From NCBI RefSeq assembly GCF_009829085.1, contig NZ_WUQY01000006.1, forward strand, positions 60,616 through 124,615: a stretch of 64,000 bases of DNA, read 5' to 3'. This DNA comes from Sphingobacterium bovisgrunnientis (GTDB taxonomy: Bacteria; Bacteroidota; Bacteroidia; Sphingobacteriales; Sphingobacteriaceae). Shown piece by piece: positions 9,164 through 17,664 of this stretch. The notes beneath the pieces were generated by a model. The model was given only the letters and a program-made list of their open reading frames with translations, was not told where the DNA came from and made no database searches. Both the position numbers and the translations under genes were made by a program. Position 1 is the first letter of the stretch; each line of letters begins with the position of its first letter.

Positions 9164-9895
9164 ATGAAATCTACAACCGTAATCGTAAGTATCATAGCTG
9201 CTGTTGCAGTGATAGCGGCAGCTTTTATTTTGGGGAATGCCTACAAATATAAATTCAAGGTAAACAATACAATCAATGTAACAGGTAATGCCAAAAAGGA
9301 TTTTGAGTCTGATATTGTGAAGTGGTCGGCTTCATATAGCCGCAAGTCAATGAATCTGAGTGAAGCTTCGGAACAATTGCGTCAAGACCGTGATTTGGTC
9401 AAAAATTTCTTAGTGCAAAAAGGCATTAAAGAAAATGAAATTCTATTTGATGCGGTGAATATAATTCGTGACTTTAGTTACCATACTGATGAACGCGGTA
9501 ATAGCTTCAATACATTTACAGGTTACAGTTTGAACCAGACTGTAAGTGTAGAATCTCGAGATTTGGACAAAGTAGATAATGCATCACGCGAAATTTCAGG
9601 ACTAATTTCTCAAGGCGTGGAGCTCGCATCTAATGCTCCAAATTACTATTATTCCAAATTGGAGGATTTGAAATTGGCATTGATTGCTGAAGCTTCACAA
9701 AATGCAAAATCTAGAGCTGAGAATATCGCGAAAGAGTCGGGCAGTAGTCTAGGCTCATTGTTGAAAGCGGATCTGGGTGTTTTTCAAATTACAGGTCAAA
9801 ATAACAACGAAGACTTTTCTTACGGCGGTGTATTTAATACGACTTCTCGCGCAAAGACTGCCAATATCACTTTAAAAGTGAGTTTTGGTCAATAA
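9164..9895 (+). CDS. SIMPL domain (DUF541) protein, membrane-anchored
   Basis: A 243-residue protein with an N-terminal signal/anchor (VIVSIIAAVAVIAAAFILGNAY) followed by a SIMPL/DUF541 domain: INVTGNAKKDFESDIVKWSASY at the start, alternating beta strands, and the closing SRAKTANITLKVSFGQ. SIMPL proteins (for example Brucella BP26) form periplasmic oligomeric rings or channels of uncertain role; the family's namesake acts in signalling. Start ATG 9164 puts the hydrophobic anchor at the N-terminus. It is divergent from the S9 peptidase, with about 120 bases between them, and is followed by a tRNA cluster. Confidence 0.88.
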   Translation: MKSTTVIVSIIAAVAVIAAAFILGNAYKYKFKVNNTINVTGNAKKDFESDIVKWSASYSRKSMNLSEASEQLRQDRDLVKNFLVQKGIKENEILFDAVNIIRDFSYHTDERGNSFNTFTGYSLNQTVSVESRDLDKVDNASREISGLISQGVELASNAPNYYYSKLEDLKLALIAEASQNAKSRAENIAKESGSSLGSLLKADLGVFQITGQNNNEDFSYGGVFNTTSRAKTANITLKVSFGQ

Positions 9896-9972
9896 TATCT
9901 TAAATTATTATAAAAAAATTGATTTGATATTCAGTTTATTACTGTTTAGCTGAAGATTTAAGGTTCTAAATG

Positions 9973-10004
9973 TTTGGAATATTGATTTCAAGTTTAGATA
10001 TTTG
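9973..10004 (+). promoter_or_regulatory. Probable promoter of the tRNA Thr-Tyr-Thr cluster
   Basis: TTTG (9973-9976) and GATATTTG (9997-10004) are 20 bases apart and resemble the Bacteroidota -33/-7 pair (TTTG and TAnnTTTG), with one mismatch in the -7 element. The first tRNA begins 22 bases downstream. Confidence 0.45.
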
Positions 10005-10025
10005 CAGCACGTTCTTAAACAGTAC

Positions 10026-10098
<73 letters not shown>

Positions 10099-10121
10099 CA
10101 AATGTGAGAATTCACAGGTCT

Positions 10122-10202
10122 GGAGGGGTTCCAGAGCGGTCAAATGGGACGGACTGTAAATCCGTTGCTTCGGCTTCGAAGGTTCGAATCCTTCTCCCTC
10201 CA
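10122..10202 (+). tRNA. tRNA-Tyr (GTA)
   Basis: Eighty-one bases, class II with a long variable arm. Acceptor GGAGGGG pairs with TCCCTCC, anticodon GTA lies in GGACTGTAAATCC, and the T arm reads GAAGGTTCGAATCCTTC. It follows tRNA-Thr by 23 bases. Confidence 0.96.
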
Positions 10203-10210
10203 CTCCAAAA

Positions 10211-10283
<73 letters not shown>

Positions 10284-10288
10284 CTAAA

Positions 10289-10327
10289 TAAAAAGCTCAA
10301 CTTCAATTTGAAGTTGAGCTTTTTTTG
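10289..10327 (+). terminator. Terminator of the tRNA cluster
   Basis: AAAAGCTCAACTTCAA/TTTGAAGTTGAGCTTTT forms a near-continuous hairpin followed by a T run ending at about 10326, just after the second tRNA-Thr. Confidence 0.9.
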
Positions 10328-10398
10328 TTTATCACTAATCTATTATATTAATCATTTTCCTATATTTAAGTTGTTATAAACTTAAATGAAAAAAAGAA

Positions 10399-11535
10399 AT
10401 GAGCTTATTTAACAAATTACGCAATGAGTTTATTGATATAATTGAATGGGTTGACAATACGCAAGATACTATCGTTTGGAAATTCCCGAGATATCAAAAT
10501 GAAATAAAAATGGGTGCACAGCTGACTGTACGTGAAGGTCAAGCTGCTGTATTTATGAATGAAGGTGTAATCGCTGATGTATTTACAGCGGGTAGATACG
10601 AACTCAATACGCAAAATATGCCTATTATGACCACCTTAAGAGGATGGAAATATGGTTTTAATAGTCCTTTTAAAGCTGATGTATTCTTCGTGAGTTTACG
10701 TCAGTTTACAAATCAAAAATGGGGAACGAAAAATCCAATTATGCTACGTGATGCTGAATTTGGACCAGTTCGTTTACGCGCTTTTGGAAATTATGCGTTT
10801 AGTGTAAAAGATCCAGCAATATTTCTAAAAGAAATAGCTGCCACAAATCCGGATTTCTCCGTAGATCATATCAATGAACAATTGCGTAATCTGGCTGTTG
10901 CACGCGGTATGGATGCTATTGCAGAATCGAAAATTCCAGTTTTGGATTTGGCTTCCAACTACGACGAAGTTTCTAAAGTTATACAGGATAAGATTAGTCC
11001 AGAGTTTAATGAAATTGGCTTAAACCTAAACAAATTTTTGATTGAGAATATTTCCTTACCAGAAGAAGTTGAGAAAATTTTGGATAAGCGAAGTAGCATG
11101 GGCATAGTTGGTGATATGGGGGCTTTTGCACAATTCCAAGCAGCAAACTCTATGGAGAAAGCTGCCGAAAATCCAAATGGCGGTGGCATCATGGGCGCTG
11201 GAATGGGCGCAGGGCTTGGTATGGGCATGATGGGACAAATGGGCAATGTTTTTCAAGAACGTAAATTTGAAGGAAATACCTCCCCTCAGCAGTCTGGAGC
11301 AGCTGTACCTCCACCTCTTCCAGAGCAACAGCAAAAAAGTATTTTCTACGTGTCTCAGGGTCAGCGACAAGGTCCAGTGTCATCAAGTGAAGTACAAAGG
11401 TTAGTTACTTCTGGCGCAATTCAAAAAGAGACTTTGGTTTGGTATGCTGGCTTAGCGGCTTGGGAAAAAGCTGGAGAAAATGCAGAACTAGCTTCTTTAT
11501 TCCAAAATACGCCACCTCCAATACCAGGAGCTTAA
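10399..11535 (+). CDS. SPFH-domain protein with C-terminal GYF_2 domain
   Basis: A 378-residue protein. Residues about 20-230 form an SPFH (stomatin/prohibitin-like) domain of the YdjI/'virion core' group: GAQLTVREGQAAVFMNEGVIADVFTAGRYELNT near the start and LNKFLIENISLPEEVEKILDKR at the end. A Gly/Met-rich linker (about 255-290) and a Pro-rich stretch lead to a GYF_2-type domain, IFYVSQGQRQGPVSSSEVQRLV...LVWYAGLAAWEKAGE (about 312-355). SPFH proteins scaffold membrane or protein assemblies; GYF_2 domains are thought to bind peptides. There is no transmembrane segment here. The next gene, a zinc-ribbon membrane protein, follows by 15 bases, so the two are very likely one operon and may act together. 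Confidence 0.85.
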   Translation: MSLFNKLRNEFIDIIEWVDNTQDTIVWKFPRYQNEIKMGAQLTVREGQAAVFMNEGVIADVFTAGRYELNTQNMPIMTTLRGWKYGFNSPFKADVFFVSLRQFTNQKWGTKNPIMLRDAEFGPVRLRAFGNYAFSVKDPAIFLKEIAATNPDFSVDHINEQLRNLAVARGMDAIAESKIPVLDLASNYDEVSKVIQDKISPEFNEIGLNLNKFLIENISLPEEVEKILDKRSSMGIVGDMGAFAQFQAANSMEKAAENPNGGGIMGAGMGAGLGMGMMGQMGNVFQERKFEGNTSPQQSGAAVPPPLPEQQQKSIFYVSQGQRQGPVSSSEVQRLVTSGAIQKETLVWYAGLAAWEKAGENAELASLFQNTPPPIPGA

Positions 11536-11550
11536 TACGTTTGGAATTTT

Positions 11551-12672
11551 ATGTCTTTCGAAGATAAAACAACAGAAGTAAAGAAAAATTTACGATGTGC
11601 GGGCTGTGCTGCACCATTAAATTATTTGCCTGGCACATCCTTTTTGTTGTGTACATATTGTGGTCAAAAAAATGAGATCCCAAAATATGATGCAACACAA
11701 TTTACCTTGGATTTGACACCTATACCGATTGATGATTATTCAGCAAGTATTGCGGATAAGCAAGATGAGGTATTACATCAAGAAGCCGAAGTTGCGAGTT
11801 GTAGCAATTGTGGTGCTAATACAACACTGGATGCGCACATTGTCTCGACAAACTGTCCATTTTGTGCCTCTCCGTTGGTAATTGATCACCATACCGAACG
11901 TGTCATTCGACCAAATGCAGTATTGCCCTTTGGAATTGATTACAAATTGGCTTTAACTAATCTCAAAAACTGGGGAAAGACACTTTGGTTTGCACCCAAT
12001 GATTTGAAGTATGTTTTGGACGCACATTCTGTCAATGGCTTGAAAGGAGTGTATATACCGTATTGGAGTTATAATGCGTATGTAGCGTCTGATTATGAAG
12101 GGGAGCGAGGGGATTATTACTATGTAAATAGAACAGTTCGTGATGGAAATGGAAAATCGCGTACCGTTCAAGATCGAAAGACGAGATGGAGTTATGCATC
12201 CGGTACAGTGTCGGGGCAGTTAAATGATATTCTCATTTGTGCTTCAACATCACTTACGCAAGAAAATTCAGATAAAGTCGATTCTTGGAATTTAGAGAAA
12301 TTAGTTCCTTTTGATGAACAATATTTAAGTGGATTTCTAGCGCAAACATATCAGAAGGATCATCATTATGGTTTTGAACGTGCACAAGAGGTAATTGATC
12401 GAGAAGTGCAATTTTGGATTCGACGCGATATAGGAGGCGACGAACAGCGTATTGGAGATTATGAGACAGAGATTAGTGATGTTACTTTGCGTTATATCTT
12501 GTTGCCTTTGTATATGTCTTCGTATCACTATAAAAACAAAACTTATAGTGTGTTGATTAATGCTTTTTCGGGTAGAGTATATGGCGATCGGCCATATAGT
12601 TTTTGGAAAATATTCTTTTTAGTAGTTAGTATAATAGCCATTTTGGTAATTTATTTTGTTGCAACAGGCTAG
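11551..12672 (+). CDS. Zinc-ribbon protein with C-terminal membrane anchor
   Basis: A 373-residue protein with two zinc-ribbon CxxC pairs near the N-terminus: CAGC (17-20) with CTYC (34-37), and CSNC with CPFC around residues 83-108. The middle has a conserved-looking block KGVYIPYWSYNAYVASDYEGERGDYYY, and the C-terminus is a single hydrophobic span, FWKIFFLVVSIIAILVIYFVATG. This organisation matches the TFIIB-type zinc-finger / YdjJ-like proteins that travel with SPFH proteins. The function is not established. Immediately downstream of the SPFH-GYF gene and certainly co-transcribed with it; the anchor could tether the SPFH partner, which lacks one, to the membrane (inference). Confidence 0.8.
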   Translation: MSFEDKTTEVKKNLRCAGCAAPLNYLPGTSFLLCTYCGQKNEIPKYDATQFTLDLTPIPIDDYSASIADKQDEVLHQEAEVASCSNCGANTTLDAHIVSTNCPFCASPLVIDHHTERVIRPNAVLPFGIDYKLALTNLKNWGKTLWFAPNDLKYVLDAHSVNGLKGVYIPYWSYNAYVASDYEGERGDYYYVNRTVRDGNGKSRTVQDRKTRWSYASGTVSGQLNDILICASTSLTQENSDKVDSWNLEKLVPFDEQYLSGFLAQTYQKDHHYGFERAQEVIDREVQFWIRRDIGGDEQRIGDYETEISDVTLRYILLPLYMSSYHYKNKTYSVLINAFSGRVYGDRPYSFWKIFFLVVSIIAILVIYFVATG

Positions 12673-12753
12673 AAATAGCTGCTTGTGTCAGTAAAACATG
12701 TTTGGCTCGGTTATTGTTGTTTATACAACAAATGATTAAAAGAAAGGAAAAAT

Positions 12754-12879
12754 ATGATAAGAAAACAAAAAGAAAAAAAATCTTTAATGACAAGAAGCCC
12801 GTATATGTACTATGTGACTAACTGGGGATTCGTAGAGCAACCAACCAAAACAGAACAAACAAAAAGTCAGAAACGTTAA
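12754..12879 (+). CDS. Possible 41-residue small protein
   Basis: An ATG at 12754, 8 bases after an AGAAAGGA purine stretch, opens a 41-codon frame: it begins MIRKQKEKKSLMTRSPYMYY and ends KTEQTKSQKR. It is highly basic at both ends with an aromatic middle (YMYYVTNWGF). A TGCTTT/AAAGCA hairpin at 12923-12942 lies downstream. No known family is recognised, and such a short frame in AT-rich DNA can arise by chance; the purine-rich leader and the gap of 400 bases otherwise empty of genes are what support it. Confidence 0.35.
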   Translation: MIRKQKEKKSLMTRSPYMYYVTNWGFVEQPTKTEQTKSQKR

Positions 12880-13079
12880 CAAGAAGTTAACTTTCTGATG
12901 AAAGTTAAAAATTAAAATGATGTGCTTTTCGAGATGAAAGCATTTTCTGTTTATAGACCATCCCAAAATTTCCTTATTCTTCTTAACAATTTTTAACTAA
13001 ACTCAAATTAAACAATTTGATTGTTTTCGCATCTATTGTACTATAAAGTTTATAATTAAAAAGAAGGGAGAACAATAAA
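12880..13079 (+). other. Intergenic region before the basic periplasmic protein
   Basis: No gene is seen. The stretch contains a weak hairpin (TGCTTT...AAAGCA, about 12923-12942) followed by TTTTCT, which may end the transcript of the zinc-ribbon gene or of the small frame, and a purine-rich leader AAGAAGGGAGAAC directly before the next ATG, an unusually strong ribosome-binding site for this genome. Confidence 0.4.
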
Positions 13080-13580
13080 ATGAAAAAGTTTTTATCATTA
13101 GCAATAGTATTATCAGGTATTAGTTTTGGAGCTCTAGCTCAAGAGGGTATAAAGAAACCTAATTCTGATAAAAAATCTTATGTACGTAAGGAATATGTAC
13201 GCAAAGATATGGTTAAATTAAGCCCAGAACAAATTGCTGAAAAGCGTACAGAAAAGCTTGAAAAGGAACTTAGTTTGACATCAAAGCAACGTAATGATAT
13301 TTACAAGTTGCAATTGGATCAGGCAAATAAATTTAAAAAACAGCACGAAATAAGACAAAAAGAGCGCGAACAAGCTCGTAAAGAACGTTTAGCTCAACGT
13401 GAAAAATTTGAAAAAATCTTGACGCCTGAGCAAAAAGAAATTTGGAAAGAGAAGTTTGCAAAACGTGGAGATCACTCTTTCAAAAGAGGTGAGGATCGTA
13501 AGAAAAATTTTGAGCGTCGTGGCGATTCAAAACGTAGAATAGAAGGTAAAAAAGTAGAACGTGATCGTAGAGTAGGTTAA
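13080..13580 (+). CDS. Basic periplasmic protein, Spy/CpxP-like (DUF4890-type)
   Basis: A 166-residue exported protein: signal peptide MKKFLSLAIVLSGISFGALAQ, then a highly charged, Lys/Arg-rich helical region. The core LSPEQIAEKRTEKLEKELSLTSKQRNDIYKL (about 46-76) and ILTPEQKEIWKEKF (about 118-131) have the LTxxQ repeat pattern of Spy/CpxP and of DUF4890 proteins of Bacteroidota, which are periplasmic stress chaperone-like proteins. The tail (about 135-166) is almost entirely Arg/Lys/Asp/Glu/Gly. It is a stand-alone gene with a strong purine-rich ribosome-binding site and its own terminator. The assignment to the Spy-like group is moderately sure; the role is inferred. Confidence 0.75.
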   Translation: MKKFLSLAIVLSGISFGALAQEGIKKPNSDKKSYVRKEYVRKDMVKLSPEQIAEKRTEKLEKELSLTSKQRNDIYKLQLDQANKFKKQHEIRQKEREQARKERLAQREKFEKILTPEQKEIWKEKFAKRGDHSFKRGEDRKKNFERRGDSKRRIEGKKVERDRRVG

Positions 13581-13601
13581 TATAGTTTATTAGTTGGTTA
13601 G

Positions 13602-13638
13602 TTAAAAAGCCTTAATCGTGAGATTAAGGCTTTTCTGT
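13602..13638. terminator. Bidirectional terminator between the Spy-like gene and ribF
   Basis: AAAAGCCTTAATC, a short loop and GATTAAGGCTTTT form a hairpin with A and T flanks, serving the convergent genes at 13080-13580 (plus) and 13641-14630 (minus). Confidence 0.88.
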
Positions 13639-13640
13639 TT

Positions 13641-14630
13641 TTATTTTGAAGCTGTACTTTCAAAGTATGCTCTGATTTGTTTCTCGTCAATTTTTATTTG
13701 CTGTTGAAGTTCTTCTAATGTATCATATCTTTCATCACCACGAATAAATTTTTTGAAAAGAATGCGGACTGTACTACTGTACAAATCTGCATCAAAATCT
13801 AAAAGATTAACCTCAATTTTGCGATTCATGCCATCTACTGTAGGTCGAGTGCCAATATAACACATCCCTATGGCTTTTTTAATAATAGGATTCTCGATGT
13901 ATTCGCCTGATACAATTTGTGGAACACTTGGATATATGTCCACCTCAACGGCGTATATACCGTACGCTGGAATCAATTTGTGTGCTTCATGTACATGAAG
14001 ATTCGCTGTTGGAAAACCAATTTGGCGACCAATCTGATCTCCTTTTTCGACCGTACCTGTCAACTCAAAAGGATATCCTAAATATTTATTTGCAATATCT
14101 ATTTCACCTTTGATCAATGCCTCGCGTACACGGGTGGAAGAAACAGCCACGTCCTCAATGTCTTGCTTTGCGATTTCTTTAACTTGAAAATCGAAGATGT
14201 GTGAGAAATGTACTAAATCCTTGATTGATCCCTTGCGATCTTTACCAAAATGATGATCGTATCCGATAATTATAGTCTTTGTACCTAATTTTTCAACTAA
14301 TACATTTCGAATGTATTCTTCAGGGGATAGATTTGAAAAATCTCGGGTAAATGGCGTTATGATCAAATGATCCAAACCACACAGCGCGAGTTGATGCGCT
14401 TTTTCTTCAATATCATTAATCAAGCGTAGACTATCATCCGTAGGATTAATAATCAATCGCGGATGTGGAAAGAATGTCAATAGGACGGTTTCGCCACCTG
14501 TATCTTTCGCACAATCAACCAATTTTTTAAGTATTTTTTGATGACCGATATGCACACCATCAAATGTTCCGATGGTAACGATTGCATTTTCTAGTGGCTC
14601 AAATTCTTCTAAGCTTCTATATATTTTCAT
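13641..14630 (-). CDS. ribF: Bifunctional riboflavin kinase / FAD synthetase
   Basis: Phosphorylates riboflavin to FMN and adenylates FMN to FAD. The 329-residue protein has the nucleotidyltransferase domain first, with GTFDGVHIGHQKIL at 21-34 and the later GYDHHFGKDRKG, and the kinase domain last, with GDQIGRQIGFPTANLH and YGIYAVEV. Length and order are those of the usual bacterial enzyme. It is the last gene of the minus-strand run ftsX-DUF3098-uppP-truB-ribF and starts 9 bases after truB, so it is co-transcribed with it. Confidence 0.96.
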   Translation of the reverse strand: MKIYRSLEEFEPLENAIVTIGTFDGVHIGHQKILKKLVDCAKDTGGETVLLTFFPHPRLIINPTDDSLRLINDIEEKAHQLALCGLDHLIITPFTRDFSNLSPEEYIRNVLVEKLGTKTIIIGYDHHFGKDRKGSIKDLVHFSHIFDFQVKEIAKQDIEDVAVSSTRVREALIKGEIDIANKYLGYPFELTGTVEKGDQIGRQIGFPTANLHVHEAHKLIPAYGIYAVEVDIYPSVPQIVSGEYIENPIIKKAIGMCYIGTRPTVDGMNRKIEVNLLDFDADLYSSTVRILFKKFIRGDERYDTLEELQQQIKIDEKQIRAYFESTASK

Positions 14631-14639
14631 CGAATAATA

Positions 14640-15365
14640 CTATACAGTTTCTAGTGTGGAAGCTTTATGTGCTCTGATTGCTTCAATCAATTCTTCAAGA
14701 TTCCATGCATTATCAACATGAAAATCTCCACTCATCGTACGGCGCAAACTGGATAAGTGTGAGCCGTTATTCAATACTTTTCCAAAATCATTGGCTATCG
14801 AGCGAATGTAAGTGCCTTTCGAACATCTAATTTTGAAATGTACATGTGGCATTTCAATTTTTTCAATTTCAAAGGAAGTAACAGTTACTTTACGAGCTTT
14901 TAACTCTACATCTTCACCGCGTCTTGCCTTCTCATAAACACGTTCGCCATTGATTTTTAATGCTGAATGCGCAGGGGGAAATTGTTCGATATCGCCTTCA
15001 AAAGTTTTTGCTGCCGCAATGATTTGATCTTCTGTGATAGCAGAAATATCAAAGGTTTGGTCAATCTCTGTTTCCAAATCATAAGATGGTGTAGTAGCCC
15101 CCAATGTAATTGTACCTGTGTACTCCTTGTCTTCAGCTTGAAACGAATCGATTTTCTTCGTCAACTTACCTGTACAGACAATTAGTAAGCCAGATGCCAA
15201 TGGGTCTAAAGTACCAGCATGACCAACTTTCAATTTCAATGGCTTCATCGTATTTCGCAATTTGCCAACGACATCAAAACTTGTCCAAGTAAGTGGTTTA
15301 TCGACTAAAAGAAGTTCGCCTTCTGCAAAGGCGAATGATTTATGTGTAGAGTTTGTATTTTCCAT
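14640..15365 (-). CDS. truB: tRNA pseudouridine(55) synthase
   Basis: Converts uridine 55 of the T loop of tRNAs to pseudouridine. The 241-residue protein shows LLVDKPLTWTSFDVV at 19-33 and the catalytic motif GHAGTLDPLASG with Asp54, plus KGTYIRSIANDFG near the C-terminus. It lacks the C-terminal PUA extension of longer enzymes, which is normal in Bacteroidota. ribF follows at 9 bases; uppP precedes by 104 bases, a gap that contains a perfect 13-bp hairpin in the truB leader. Confidence 0.96.
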   Translation of the reverse strand: MENTNSTHKSFAFAEGELLLVDKPLTWTSFDVVGKLRNTMKPLKLKVGHAGTLDPLASGLLIVCTGKLTKKIDSFQAEDKEYTGTITLGATTPSYDLETEIDQTFDISAITEDQIIAAAKTFEGDIEQFPPAHSALKINGERVYEKARRGEDVELKARKVTVTSFEIEKIEMPHVHFKIRCSKGTYIRSIANDFGKVLNNGSHLSSLRRTMSGDFHVDNAWNLEELIEAIRAHKASTLETV

Positions 15366-15374
15366 TATAAGTGT

Positions 15375-15410
15375 TCAATCCTTGTATAAAATTATTCATA
15401 CAAGGATTGA
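15375..15410. repeat. Perfect hairpin in the truB leader
   Basis: TCAATCCTTGTAT (15375-15387) and ATACAAGGATTGA (15398-15410) pair without mismatch around a ten-base loop. It lies 10 bases before the truB ATG on the minus strand, after the uppP stop. No T run follows in either direction, so it is not a standard terminator. Confidence 0.7.
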
Positions 15411-15469
15411 TGATGCAAAAATACGAAATAAATGTAATATCGTAAGGTAGGTTGGAGATTAACTCCCAA

Positions 15470-16285
15470 TTATTGTTGCCAGAAAAAGATTAATAATCCA
15501 ATTCCAATAATAATTCTGTACCATCCCCATACTTTAAACCCGTATTTTGTTAATACCGAAATAAATGTTTTAACAGCGATTAATGCCACAATAAAAGCAA
15601 CCACATTCCCGATTACAAATGCTGTGATTGTTTGGTTGTTTTCCAAAATCATTTCGTATCCTTTTTGTGCATTTGCTGTGCCTTCACCCCAAGTTTTTAC
15701 AAAAACGGAATAAACTGTTACAGCTAACATCGTAGGCACAGCCAAAAAGAACGAAAATTCTGCAGCCGCTTTACGACTTAATCCTTGTGTCAACCCACCA
15801 ATGATGGATGCAGCGGAGCGAGATGTTCCTGGCATCATCGCAAGACATTGCCAAAAACCAATGATTAATGCTTTTTTAATTGGAATATCTTTTTCGTCCG
15901 TGATTACAGGATTCTTAAACCATTTGTCAACAAACAATAAAACAACGCCACCCAATACAAGTACTGAAGAAATAGCAATCTGATTACCTAATACAGCTTC
16001 TATCTTGTCATCAAATAGTTTACCTAATACCAATGCAGGAATTACTGCAATTGCTAGTTTAAGGTATAATTGAAGGTTGTTGATGTCAAAGAATTTTTTC
16101 CAATAAAGTACAACTATCGATAATATAGCACCAAATTGAATAGAAACTTGAAACATTTTAAGATATTCGGTTTCTTCCATGCCCAATAAGGCAGCTGTGA
16201 AACCCATGTGTGCTGTTGAAGAGATCGGCAAGTATTCGGTAAGTCCTTCTACGATAGCTATAATTATAGCTTGAATGTAATCCAT
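15470..16285 (-). CDS. uppP: Undecaprenyl-diphosphatase (bacitracin resistance protein)
   Basis: An integral membrane enzyme that dephosphorylates undecaprenyl diphosphate, regenerating the lipid carrier for peptidoglycan and O-antigen. The 271-residue protein carries the two family signatures: EGLTEYLPISSTAHM (13-27) near the N-terminus and PGTSRSAASIIGGL in the middle, among about eight hydrophobic helices. It begins 14 bases after the DUF3098 gene and is part of the ftsX-to-ribF run. Confidence 0.96.
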   Translation of the reverse strand: MDYIQAIIIAIVEGLTEYLPISSTAHMGFTAALLGMEETEYLKMFQVSIQFGAILSIVVLYWKKFFDINNLQLYLKLAIAVIPALVLGKLFDDKIEAVLGNQIAISSVLVLGGVVLLFVDKWFKNPVITDEKDIPIKKALIIGFWQCLAMMPGTSRSAASIIGGLTQGLSRKAAAEFSFFLAVPTMLAVTVYSVFVKTWGEGTANAQKGYEMILENNQTITAFVIGNVVAFIVALIAVKTFISVLTKYGFKVWGWYRIIIGIGLLIFFWQQ

Positions 16286-16299
16286 TGGTAAGGTGTAAT

Positions 16300-16527
16300 T
16301 TATTTTTTAGGTTTGTATAAAATAGCAACGAATCCTAGTGCAAAGCCTAAAACTACGACTAATGGTGCTAAAGTGATTTTCGTGAAACTGTAAATGTCTT
16401 CTGTACCCATCATCAAAATGAATCCAATGATAACGACAATGATACTAGCGATAAAGATTTGATAGTTCAGTTTTTGAAATACAAATCCTGTGTTCTTTTT
16501 CGGGTTTATAGTTTTATTTTCCGACAT
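16300..16527 (-). CDS. DUF3098 small membrane protein
   Basis: A 75-residue protein with two transmembrane helices (about 25-43 and 52-70) and a KxxxGFVFQKLNYQ start, as in the DUF3098 family of Bacteroidota. Its function is not known. In many members of the phylum it lies between ftsX and uppP, as here (38 bases after ftsX, 14 before uppP), which suggests a role linked to division or cell-wall lipid recycling. Confidence 0.85.
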   Translation of the reverse strand: MSENKTINPKKNTGFVFQKLNYQIFIASIIVVIIGFILMMGTEDIYSFTKITLAPLVVVLGFALGFVAILYKPKK

Positions 16528-16565
16528 AATGTGTATATCTGAGTTGGTTAACTATTGTTTTTTGA

Positions 16566-17444
16566 TTAATTGTAAAGGCTATTTGATTTAGCTTTCAAAT
16601 ATTTAGTAACAGCAAAGTAGGTGCTTAATGCAGATATTAAAATTCCTAAACCTACTACCGCTATAAAAATTGCCACAAATTGTGCCCAGTTCTGTAAGAA
16701 TATTAATTCAGGAACTTGCTTTTGCGCAAATTGTAAGGTGAAAATCAACAATAAAATAGCGATTAAAGCACCAATTAAACCGTGAATAATTCCATAAATA
16801 ATATATGGCTTACGGATAAAGCTCTTGGTAGCACCGATCAATTGCATGCTCTTGATCAAGAAACGTTGCGAATAGATTGCCAAACGAATGGTATTGTTTA
16901 TCAATGCAACGGCAATAACTAACAAGATAACTGCAAATGCCAAAACCACTATTGATATAATTCGTATGTTTTTGTTTACCATATCGATCAATGATTCTTG
17001 GTAAACAATTTCTTTTACGCGACTATTCTGCGCTACTTTATCAATAAAAGGTTGTATACTGTCTGCATTTGCATATTGTTCTTTCAGGTATATATCAATC
17101 GAAGGTAGCAATGGATTAGAACCCAAATACTCGACAAAGTCTTCACCTAAATCTTCTTTTAGGTTTTTCGCTGCTAATTCTTTTGAAACATATTCTGTAC
17201 GCAGTACGTATTCTTCTTTTTCTAAATCTTTTTGTAAAGAAAGTACATCACCTTCATTGACATTATCGTTGACAATGACATTTAAAACGATGTTTTCTTT
17301 TACATATTTCGAAAGGTTCTTAGCATGTACTAAAATTAAGCCTAAAAGACCTGTCATAAGTAATACCAATGCGATACTAATCACAGTGGAAATATATACT
17401 GATTTTGTTTTTTTTCTTGGAGAGCCTTGTTCTATCACTGACAT
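16566..17444 (-). CDS. ftsX: Cell division protein FtsX, ABC permease-like
   Basis: A 292-residue membrane protein with the FtsX topology: a cytoplasmic start rich in Lys/Arg, a first helix (TVISIALVLLMTGLLGLILVHA), a ~120-residue periplasmic loop, then three helices at about 165-190, 215-240 and 262-283. With FtsE it couples ATP use in the cytoplasm to peptidoglycan hydrolases at the septum. ftsE is not adjacent in this window. It heads the minus-strand run that continues with DUF3098, uppP, truB and ribF. The gene is divergent from leuS. Confidence 0.92.
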   Translation of the reverse strand: MSVIEQGSPRKKTKSVYISTVISIALVLLMTGLLGLILVHAKNLSKYVKENIVLNVIVNDNVNEGDVLSLQKDLEKEEYVLRTEYVSKELAAKNLKEDLGEDFVEYLGSNPLLPSIDIYLKEQYANADSIQPFIDKVAQNSRVKEIVYQESLIDMVNKNIRIISIVVLAFAVILLVIAVALINNTIRLAIYSQRFLIKSMQLIGATKSFIRKPYIIYGIIHGLIGALIAILLLIFTLQFAQKQVPELIFLQNWAQFVAIFIAVVGLGILISALSTYFAVTKYLKAKSNSLYN

Positions 17445-17664
17445 AAAGCTTTGGTTTTTATTAGTGCGAAAGTAACCATTTCAGATGATTTATGGGAATA
17501 AATATAAACTTATATCGGTTCTGTGTTTATAATTTAACATTTATTTACTTTTCAGAATGGTGTATCCATATCTAATATCTTAAAAATATAAGTTATACGA
17601 AAACAAAACTTCAAAAATTGGCTTAAAATCGCTAATTTCGCAATTCTTTTATAAGGTACTAAAA

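Noticed and set aside
12784..12966. 60-residue minus-strand frame near the small basic ORF
   Set aside because: No leader, no start context, and a Phe/Leu/Cys-rich composition expected from antisense of Lys/Glu-rich plus-strand DNA.
17618..17640. TTG and TAATTTCG as a promoter for leuS
   Set aside because: The spacing is only 12 bases and the -7 element ends in TTCG rather than TTTG; too far from consensus.
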